From: Nitrospirota bacterium
GTDB taxonomy: Bacteria > Nitrospirota > Nitrospiria > Nitrospirales > Nitrospiraceae
Assembly (NCBI GenBank): GCA_020028195.1
Contig: JAHWYE010000106.1
Coordinates: forward strand, 1-6,276
DNA length: 6,276 nucleotides
Direction: 5' to 3'
Shown: positions 1 through 5,060 of the stretch, in pieces
Layout of the letters: the number at the start of each line of letters is the position of its first letter
Numbering within the stretch: position 1 is the first letter of the stretch
Program-made: the position numbers and the translations under genes
Notes under the pieces: generated by a model
Databases searched by the model: none
Told to the model about the DNA's origin: nothing
What the model saw: only the letters and a program-made list of their open reading frames with translations

Positions 1-2
1 AA

Positions 3-29
3 ACAAACGAGACAAACCAGATAAACCAG
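3..29. repeat. 9-bp tandem repeat, three copies
   Basis: Three head-to-tail 9-mers are visible: ACAAACGAG (3-11), ACAAACCAG (12-20) and ATAAACCAG (21-29), consensus A(C/T)AAAC(C/G)AG. The tract sits just past the stop codon of the minus-strand amgK gene and is A-rich against a GC-rich background. It may extend left of the window. Positions 30-43 show nothing recognisable, and there is no hairpin followed by a T run that would end the amgK transcript. Confidence 0.75.
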
Positions 30-43
30 CGAGAGCCACCCAC

Positions 44-1147
44 TCATTGCAATTCCGGAACATACGGTGTGAGGTGCTTCCGGAGCGTCGCCAGTTCAGG
101 ATACGTCGTCAGGTTGCGGCGCACGTAGCCGAGCACGCGTGGAATGTCCGATAGGAACTTCGGGTTCTTCTTGACCTGATCAATATACACGAAGCGGCCA
201 GCCGCTTTAAGGTTTCGCTGGATACTGGTGAGATCGAACAGCCGGCGAAAGGCTGCCCGGTCAGCCCACACGGCTCCCTGTTCAGCCATCCGATCCAGGT
301 AGTATTGCACCAACTCGTCAATCAACGACTCCTCCAGCGCAATATAGGCATCGCGAAGCAGCGAGGCCAAATCATAGGTGGCCGGGCCCATCAGGGCGTC
401 TTGAAAATCCAAGACCCCCAACCGACCGCCATCTACCATCAGGTTGCGCGAATGGTAATCACGATGGGTGAAGACTCTGGGTTGTGCCGCCAGCAACTCA
501 GCGATCTTTTGAAACTCAGCCCGCACCGGCCGCTCATCGTCCGGGCGCATGGGCTTGCCTTGACGGGCCACGACCCCGTATTCAAGAAAATGGTCGAACT
601 CCCACATCAGGAGCGGCACGTCGAAGCGCCGATGAAACGCCAAACAGGCTGGGTTCACCGGAGAGGTCGCTTTCTGGTGAATCCGCACCAGCATATCAAT
701 GGCGCCACGGTACAGCGTGGCAATATCAGACCGTGAGGCATTGACACAGGCCTGGGTCAGCAGCAGATCCCCGAAATCCTCCAGGTACAGAAGCCCGGCT
801 GCTTGATCGTAATAATAGAGCGTCGGGACCGCCACGTCGGCCTTGGCAAGGTGATTGAGGATATTGATGAACGGCAGTTCGGTAATCGAGACTGACGCGC
901 CGCTCACCGCCTCCTCTGACTGTTTGAAGGCCTCCGGTTCCGCGAGCTGCATGAGAACCAGAGATCGAGGCGGACCGCCCGCCAATTGCACCCGGAAGTA
1001 GCGTCGGTTGGAGGCGTCCCCTGCGAGCGGAGCCACGGTGAGGAATTCCGCCAAGAAGGGGAGCTTTGCCCGCACTGTCCCAGCGACGAGCGCGCGATCC
1101 GGCGGAGCCAGCCCCTGCTTTGGCGGTGAAGGATCAACCGTAGGCAT
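44..1147 (-). CDS. amgK: AmgK-like N-acetylmuramate/N-acetylglucosamine kinase (aminoglycoside phosphotransferase fold)
   Basis: This is a 367-residue cytoplasmic kinase of the aminoglycoside phosphotransferase (APH) superfamily. AmgK phosphorylates MurNAc or GlcNAc at the anomeric C1 using ATP; MurU then makes UDP-MurNAc, bypassing de novo synthesis during peptidoglycan recycling. Seen in the sequence: a nucleotide-loop segment GDASNRRYFRV (43-53), LEDFGD (122-127), the catalytic loop HRDYHSRN (228-235, with D230 and N235), and the metal-binding DFQDA (247-251, with D247). The C-terminal block IQRNLKAAGRF (309-319) followed by DIPRVLGYV (334-342) is typical of AmgK rather than of antibiotic-modifying APHs. 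Length fits the family (about 340 residues) with a slightly long, Pro-rich N-terminus. The ATG at 1147 has no clear Shine-Dalgarno and lies only 9 bases from a perfect TATAAT. No murU partner is visible; it could lie past the left edge. A broader 'sugar kinase of the APH family' is the fallback call. Confidence 0.85.
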   Translation of the reverse strand: MPTVDPSPPKQGLAPPDRALVAGTVRAKLPFLAEFLTVAPLAGDASNRRYFRVQLAGGPPRSLVLMQLAEPEAFKQSEEAVSGASVSITELPFINILNHLAKADVAVPTLYYYDQAAGLLYLEDFGDLLLTQACVNASRSDIATLYRGAIDMLVRIHQKATSPVNPACLAFHRRFDVPLLMWEFDHFLEYGVVARQGKPMRPDDERPVRAEFQKIAELLAAQPRVFTHRDYHSRNLMVDGGRLGVLDFQDALMGPATYDLASLLRDAYIALEESLIDELVQYYLDRMAEQGAVWADRAAFRRLFDLTSIQRNLKAAGRFVYIDQVKKNPKFLSDIPRVLGYVRRNLTTYPELATLRKHLTPYVPELQ

Positions 1148-1156
1148 ACAGAGCGA

Positions 1157-1185
1157 ATTATAGCTGGGGCCTCACAGCTTGTCAC
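1157..1185 (-). promoter_or_regulatory. Candidate sigma-70-type promoter of amgK
   Basis: On the minus strand, GTGACA (plus-strand 1180-1185, 5 of 6 to TTGACA) and TATAAT (plus-strand 1157-1162, 6 of 6) are separated by exactly 17 bases (1163-1179). A start point 6-8 bases downstream would fall at about 1149-1151, leaving only 1-4 bases before the amgK ATG at 1147. The mRNA would then be leaderless or nearly so, which fits the lack of a ribosome binding site. The start point is an inference; only the boxes are seen. Confidence 0.7.
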
Positions 1186-1208
1186 GGAATGGCGAAAACC
1201 GATATCCT
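1179..1208 (+). promoter_or_regulatory. Candidate promoter of the aldo/keto reductase gene
   Basis: TTGTCA (1179-1184, 5 of 6 to TTGACA) is followed after 18 bases by TATCCT (1203-1208, 4 of 6 to TATAAT). The predicted start, near 1215, gives a leader of about 35 bases carrying the strong ribosome site AGGGAGGAG (1233-1241). Its -35 box lies on top of the -35 box of the divergent amgK promoter (1180-1185). The -10 is weak, so this is less certain than the amgK promoter. Confidence 0.45.
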
Positions 1209-1249
1209 GCTTTCAGTACACACACATCACTTAGGGAGGAGCCATCTCG

Positions 1250-2221
1250 ATGCAATACGTCCACTTGGGCAGATCTGGGCTGAGAGTCAGTCGTCTGTGT
1301 CTCGGCACGATGAACTTCGGGCCCTACACGAATGAGGCGGACAGTTTCAAAATTATGGATCGGGCACTGGAGCACGGCATTAATTTTTTCGACACCGCCA
1401 ATGTCTATGGCGGTCGGACCGGAGAAGGTGTCACCGAACAGATCATCGGCCGGTGGTTCGCGCAAAGCGGCGGGCGTCGAGAAAAAGTTGTGCTCGCGAC
1501 TAAAGTCTACGGACGGATGGGGGACTGGCCGAATCAGGCCCGGCTCTCAGCCCTCCACATCAAGCGAGCCTGCGAGGAGAGCCTGCGGCGGCTGCGGACT
1601 GATCACATCGACTTGTATCAGATGCACCACGTGGACCGCGAGACCCCATGGGTCGAAATCTGGCAGACGATGGAGCAGCTCTACCGCGAAGGCAAAGTCT
1701 TGTACGTGGGGAGCAGCAACTTTGCCGGTTGGCACATTGCACAGGCGCAGGAGATTGCCAGAAGCCGGCATTTTCTGGGCCTGGTGTCCGAGCAGAGTCT
1801 CTACAACTTGCACGAACGCATGATTGAGCTAGAAGTCATCCCCGCCTGCGAGGCCTACGGCGTCGGTGTGATTCCCTGGAGCCCTCTCGCTCGCGGCCTC
1901 CTGGCCGGCGCCTCACCCCCACCCTCTCAAGGGCGTCGAGCCTCTGACGAAGTGAGGAAAGACAGTGAGCAACACCGCGCCAAGCTTGAAGCCTACGAGA
2001 AGCTCTGTCGCGAGATCGAAGAACGGCCTGCGGACGTGGCCCTCGCGTGGCTCCTTCAGCAGAAGATCGTCACGGCACCCATCATCGGGCCGCGTACGCT
2101 GGAGCAGTTGGACCAATCTCTGCGGACGCTGGAGATCACGCTGACCTCCAAGACCATGACGCGCCTCGACGAGATTTTTCCCGGTCCCGGTGGGCCCGCG
2201 CCGGAGGCCTACGCCTGGTGA
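1250..2221 (+). CDS. Aldo/keto reductase family oxidoreductase
   Basis: This 323-residue protein is a soluble NADPH-dependent reductase with the (alpha/beta)8 barrel of the aldo/keto reductase superfamily; the substrate cannot be read from sequence. Seen: an N-terminal hairpin strand (YVHLGRSGLRVSRLCLGTMNFG, about 3-24), the catalytic tetrad D48 (FFDTAN), Y53 (VYGG), K85 (ATKVYG) and H126 (LYQMHHVD), then VGSSNF (153-158) and the PWSPLARG block (209-216). The cofactor-phosphate region is APIIGPRTLEQLDQSL (276-291), and the chain ends GGPAPEAYAW, as in the branch related to L-glyceraldehyde-3-phosphate/YajO-type reductases. Length is normal and the gene looks intact. The start is fixed by AGGGAGGAG at 1233-1241, 8 bases before the ATG. 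It is divergent from amgK and converges on the VanZ gene with a 13-base gap. Residues 222-230 (SPPPSQGRR) lie in a variable loop with unusual DNA; see the repeat entry. Confidence 0.92.
   Translation: MQYVHLGRSGLRVSRLCLGTMNFGPYTNEADSFKIMDRALEHGINFFDTANVYGGRTGEGVTEQIIGRWFAQSGGRREKVVLATKVYGRMGDWPNQARLSALHIKRACEESLRRLRTDHIDLYQMHHVDRETPWVEIWQTMEQLYREGKVLYVGSSNFAGWHIAQAQEIARSRHFLGLVSEQSLYNLHERMIELEVIPACEAYGVGVIPWSPLARGLLAGASPPPSQGRRASDEVRKDSEQHRAKLEAYEKLCREIEERPADVALAWLLQQKIVTAPIIGPRTLEQLDQSLRTLEITLTSKTMTRLDEIFPGPGGPAPEAYAW
1911..1957. repeat. In-gene palindrome-flanked segment resembling intergenic repeats
   Basis: Inside the reductase gene, CCTCAC (1911-1916) and its complement GTGAGG (1952-1957) bracket a C-rich stretch containing CACCCCCACCCTCTC. 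The left end, CGCCTCAC (1909-1916), recurs in the intergenic region after galT (6084-6091). The segment encodes the loop around residues 222-236 and keeps the frame. It looks like a degenerate copy of a REP-like repeat within a tolerant loop, but a 6-bp stem is also expected by chance. Confidence 0.3.
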
Positions 2222-2234
2222 AGGAGACCCGTGG

Positions 2235-2651
2235 CTAGGACTTGACGGTCCATCTCCACACGGTGGCTCCGATGGCTGCACCGATCGCATCCATCAGAAG
2301 ATCGAGGACGTCCGCATCGCGCAAGGGCACGAAGGCCTGATGGACCTCATCGGTCACGCCATAGACCGCAGCGGCGATAATGGCGAGTTGCCATGCGTAC
2401 CGCGCCGCCCAGGCGTTCGCCCCATGACGGAAAGCTCGGTAACAGAGGGCTCCCAACAACCCGTACTCCACCGCATGGAGGACCTTGTCTCCAAGCTCGG
2501 CAAGCGCTGACGGGACGTATTCTTCGGGCTCCGAGAGTGAAGACAGATAGAAGATCAGTCCGGCGTAGGCCACCACCGGGAGCCAATACCACCATGCCAG
2601 ACCAGACCTTTCTGTCAGCGCATCCGCCATGTCTCTGTTGTTCTGCCTCAT
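2235..2651 (-). CDS. VanZ-family integral membrane protein
   Basis: This small membrane protein (138 residues) has the VanZ-like pattern. VanZ of glycopeptide-resistance clusters gives low-level teicoplanin resistance by an unclear route; chromosomal homologues such as this are mostly uncharacterised, so no resistance role is claimed. Four hydrophobic segments are visible, at about residues 18-38, 57-74, 84-100 and 116-134. Conserved family positions are DKVLHAVEY (55-63, with D55, H59 and Y63), YGVTDEVHQAFVPLRD (97-112, with D101, E102, Q105 and R111), and D117 with DAIGAAIG (121-128). The start is unsure: ATG at 2651 has no clear ribosome site, and Met8 (ATG at 2630) is an alternative with GAGG about 16 bases upstream. 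The gene converges on the aldo/keto reductase (13 bases between stops) with no obvious hairpin terminator in the gap. Its TAG stop lies in a CTAG motif. Confidence 0.85.
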   Translation of the reverse strand: MRQNNRDMADALTERSGLAWWYWLPVVAYAGLIFYLSSLSEPEEYVPSALAELGDKVLHAVEYGLLGALCYRAFRHGANAWAARYAWQLAIIAAAVYGVTDEVHQAFVPLRDADVLDLLMDAIGAAIGATVWRWTVKS

Positions 2652-2705
2652 CTGTATCTGCCCGATGATTCCTTGCGCGTCGCCTGAGGAGTCAGAGGCG
2701 ATTTA

Positions 2706-2734
2706 TTGAATCCCTGCCTGCCCTATGAGATACT
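2706..2734 (+). promoter_or_regulatory. Candidate promoter of the GH57 gene
   Basis: TTGAAT (2706-2711) and GATACT (2729-2734) are separated by 17 bases; each matches the sigma-70 consensus at 4 of 6 positions. The predicted start, about 2741, lies after the upstream in-frame ATG at 2725. The message would then first meet the ATG at 2773, with a leader of about 32 bases. This agrees with where homology to GH57 proteins begins. A GAGGCG-type repeat lies immediately upstream (2681-2702). I could not identify a promoter for the divergent VanZ gene in the same 121-base gap. Confidence 0.4.
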
Positions 2735-2772
2735 GCTCTGAGACTGCGCCTATCCCTGCAGATAAGCCTAGC

Positions 2773-4965
2773 ATGAAAACCGCCCATATCTGCTTTCTCT
2801 GGCACATGCACCAGCCCTACTACACGGACCCTGTGTCCGGGTCCGCCAGCATGCCCTGGGTCCGGCTGCATGCCACGAAAGCCTACTTCGACATGGCCTT
2901 CCTCCTCGAACGGTTCCCGGCGGTGCGGGCCACCGTCAATTTTACCCCCTCCCTGCTGGTCCAGCTTAAGGAGTCGACGTCGGGGTCCGTGCGCGACCTC
3001 TTCCTCGAACACACGCAGCGCCCGGCGGCTGAGCTCACGCCGGCTGAGCGGGCCTTCATCGTCCGCCATTTTTTTGCCGCGAACTGGGGGACCATGGTCC
3101 GGCCCTATCCTCGCTATCATGAACTGTTGGTCAAGCGTGGCGCGGACGTGAAGGGACAAGACCTGGATCGGCTGGCCCGTCCCTTTACAACCCAGGATCT
3201 CCTGGACCTGCAGGTGTGGCATAACCTGGCATGGTTCGGCTACGGCACGGTGGCTCGGTACCCGCGGTTAGCTGCGCTTCGCGTCAAAGATCGGGGATTT
3301 ACCGAGGACGACAAGCGAGAGGTCCTGGCCATCCAGCAGGAGGCCATCACGAAGGTCATCCCTCTCTACCGGCGACTGGCCCAGTCCGGCCAGATTGAAC
3401 TGACCACGAGTCCCTACTACCATCCCATCCTTCCTCTGCTGATCGATACGGACTTTGCCAGGCGGTCCCGTCCGGAGACGGCCCTCCCCCGGCGGTTCCA
3501 GGCGCCGGCCGACGCGGAGACGCAGATTCACAAGGCCGTGGCCCTCCATGCAGAGCTGTTCGGCATGCCTCCTGCCGGACTGTGGCCGTCTGAAGGATCT
3601 GTGTGCCCCGAGATGGCCCCGATCCTGCGGCGAGCAGGGCTTCGCTGGATGGCCACGGATGAAGGCGTGCTGGCCCGTTCGCTTAATAACTGGAATCGCC
3701 AGCACGATCTCTACCGTCCTTATACAGTCGGGCAACCAGACGAAGACGTTGCGATCGTCTTCCGGGACCGCGAGCTCTCCGACGCCTTCGGGTTCGTCTA
3801 TGCCAAGACCATGTCCGAGTCGGCCGTGGAGGACGTGCTGCGCCGGCTCGCCCACATCGTGCAGGAGGCGCCGGGGGATCAGCTGCTGATCCCCATCATC
3901 CTGGACGGGGAAAATCCTTGGGAACATTATCACGACGGAGGGGAACGCTTCCTGACCCGGCTGTACGGTGAATTGACCAAAGGCTCACCGCGCGCGATCG
4001 AGGGCGCTCAGATTTCGACCGACACCATGAGCCGCTCCCTGGAGGTTGTGCCCCATGGAGCCCGGCTCGAGCATCTGCACAGCGGGTCCTGGATCAACCA
4101 GGATTTCCAGATCTGGGTGGGCCACCAGGAAGACAACCGGGCCTGGGACCTGCTTCTGCACACGCGCGAGCGGCTGGTCGAGCTGAGCGCCGGTCTGTCG
4201 GCGGACCAGGCCCGCGACGCGTGGGAGGAATTGTACGCGGCTGAAGGCAGCGACTGGTTCTGGTGGTACGGCGACGAGTTCGAGTCGGACTACAAAGCGG
4301 AATTCGACCGCCTGTTTCGAACGCACCTGCGGAACGTCTTTACGAGAGCCGGTGCGACGCCTCCGGAGATCCTGAACGAGCCGCTGATAGACTTCGACGC
4401 GTTGCGCGAACCTGATCCGGTTCGCCTGCCGGTCAGTCTGCTCTCTCCCACCATTGACGGACTCGTCTCGGATTTCTTCGAATGGCGGGGGGCCGGGGCC
4501 ATTGACCCTAATCCTCCCCGCGGGTCCATGTGGAAGTCACATGGCTTCTTCACCGCGATCGAATTCGGGTGTAGTGTTGATGCGCTTTTTCTGCGACTCG
4601 ACCCCGACGACGACGCGCTGGCCGATCAGACCGGGTTGGCGGTCGAGCTGCATGTGCTCACGGCGACCCTGTCTCACAAGGTGGTCTTTTCACTGGTCGC
4701 GCCGGGGCCGGACAGTTTCACCCTCTGGTCCGCCTCTCCCGACCATGCCTTCTCCGAGGTCGGCCGCTACCACACCATCTACCGGCGCAAGATCCTTGAA
4801 CTGGCCGTGGCGTTCAAGGATCTCACCCTCGAGGCAGGAGAAGAGTTCAGGATGAGCATCGTCGTGACGCAGCACGGGCTCGAGACAGAGCGATATCCGC
4901 GGCATCATGCAGTGGTCTTGAAGGTGCCGGACCATGATTTTGAGTCGACCATGTGGAGAGTCTAA
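2773..4965 (+). CDS. Glycoside hydrolase family 57 protein (alpha-glucan hydrolase or transferase)
   Basis: This is a probable cytoplasmic GH57 enzyme acting on alpha-1,4 or alpha-1,6 glucans (amylase, 4-alpha-glucanotransferase, branching and pullulanase types all occur in the family); no signal peptide is seen. The start chosen is ATG 2773 (730 residues), because family homology begins at once with HICFLWHMHQPYYTDPV. The frame also has an ATG at 2725, adding 16 residues that look unlike the family. From Met 2773: motif HMHQP at 11-15; TTSPYYHPILPLL at 211-223; GLWPSEGS at 269-276 with the expected nucleophile E274; TDEGVL at 295-300; DGENPWE at 378-384 with the expected acid/base D378. A helical block follows with GSWINQDFQIWVGHQEDNRAW (438-458) and WFWWYGDEFES (495-505). 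The last 180 or so residues look beta-rich and resemble the C-terminal domain of large cyanobacterial/Nitrospira-type GH57 proteins. There is no good ribosome site before 2773. galT follows 94 bases downstream. Confidence 0.9.
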   Translation: MKTAHICFLWHMHQPYYTDPVSGSASMPWVRLHATKAYFDMAFLLERFPAVRATVNFTPSLLVQLKESTSGSVRDLFLEHTQRPAAELTPAERAFIVRHFFAANWGTMVRPYPRYHELLVKRGADVKGQDLDRLARPFTTQDLLDLQVWHNLAWFGYGTVARYPRLAALRVKDRGFTEDDKREVLAIQQEAITKVIPLYRRLAQSGQIELTTSPYYHPILPLLIDTDFARRSRPETALPRRFQAPADAETQIHKAVALHAELFGMPPAGLWPSEGSVCPEMAPILRRAGLRWMATDEGVLARSLNNWNRQHDLYRPYTVGQPDEDVAIVFRDRELSDAFGFVYAKTMSESAVEDVLRRLAHIVQEAPGDQLLIPIILDGENPWEHYHDGGERFLTRLYGELTKGSPRAIEGAQISTDTMSRSLEVVPHGARLEHLHSGSWINQDFQIWVGHQEDNRAWDLLLHTRERLVELSAGLSADQARDAWEELYAAEGSDWFWWYGDEFESDYKAEFDRLFRTHLRNVFTRAGATPPEILNEPLIDFDALREPDPVRLPVSLLSPTIDGLVSDFFEWRGAGAIDPNPPRGSMWKSHGFFTAIEFGCSVDALFLRLDPDDDALADQTGLAVELHVLTATLSHKVVFSLVAPGPDSFTLWSASPDHAFSEVGRYHTIYRRKILELAVAFKDLTLEAGEEFRMSIVVTQHGLETERYPRHHAVVLKVPDHDFESTMWRV
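3874..3894. repeat. 21-bp perfect odd-centred palindrome inside the GH57 gene
   Basis: GGGGATCAGC (3874-3883), a central T (3884), and GCTGATCCCC (3885-3894) form a perfect interrupted palindrome. As RNA it could fold as a 9-bp stem with a CTG triloop. It encodes GDQLLIP just before the catalytic DGENPWE block. Arms this long with so short a centre are unlikely by chance in 6 kb, but coding constraint could have produced it. No function is claimed. Confidence 0.6.
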
Positions 4966-4973
4966 CGAAGGCG

Positions 4974-5045
4974 AGAGGCGATAGGCTCGTGGCTAGAGGG
5001 AAGATCCTGCCCCCCATAGCCTCTAGCCCCTGGCCTCTAGCCTAG
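4974..5045. repeat. CTAG-rich intergenic repeat between GH57 and galT
   Basis: The 94-base gap contains four CTAG tetramers. GGCTAGAGG (4991-4999) is an inverted copy of CCTCTAGCC, which itself occurs twice in direct orientation (5020-5028 and 5034-5042, period 14). The left arm could therefore pair with either right arm, giving 9-bp stems with loops of 20 or 34 bases. TAGGC (4982-4986) can also pair with GCCTA (5040-5044, overlapping by register). No T run follows, so it is not a standard terminator. Related words occur in other gaps: AGAGGCGAT at 2694-2702 and 4974-4982, CGTGGCTAG at 2230-2238 and 4988-4996. Confidence 0.65.
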
Positions 5046-5060
5046 CTTGGAGAGAAGCTA
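5043..5060 (+). promoter_or_regulatory. Hairpin presenting the galT ribosome binding site in its loop
   Basis: TAGCTT (5043-5048), loop GGAGAG (5049-5054) and AAGCTA (5055-5060) form a perfect 6-bp stem. The Shine-Dalgarno hexamer fills the loop exactly, and the A of the galT ATG (5060) closes the stem. The spacing from GGAG to ATG is 7 bases, so the site works as an ordinary ribosome site when unfolded. Bases 5043-5045 are also the end of the CTAG-rich repeat, so the two structures could compete. The pairing is seen; any regulatory effect is inference. Confidence 0.55.

Noticed and set aside
305..744. Plus-strand frames of 143 and 86 codons inside amgK
   Set aside because: They lie opposite the catalytic core of amgK and their translations look like antisense noise.
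44..1147. Aminoglycoside-resistance gene
   Set aside because: The APH fold is present, but the DFQDA motif and the C-terminal block match cell-wall amino-sugar kinases, and there is no mobile or resistance context.
2235..2651. Glycopeptide-resistance determinant
   Set aside because: VanZ-like proteins are widespread in bacteria without resistance, and no vanA, vanH, vanX or vanY type gene is nearby.
3268..3933. Open frame of 221 codons on the minus strand within GH57
   Set aside because: It is a shadow of the GH57 gene, with no domain-like pattern and no ribosome site supporting it.
4526..4544. CCATGTG/CACATGG inverted repeat in GH57
   Set aside because: A 7-bp stem with a short loop is expected once or twice in 6 kb; it is mid-gene with nothing else to support a role.
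4991..5042. Rho-independent terminator after GH57
   Set aside because: The inverted repeats are real, but no T run follows either right arm and the loops are long (20 or 34 bases).
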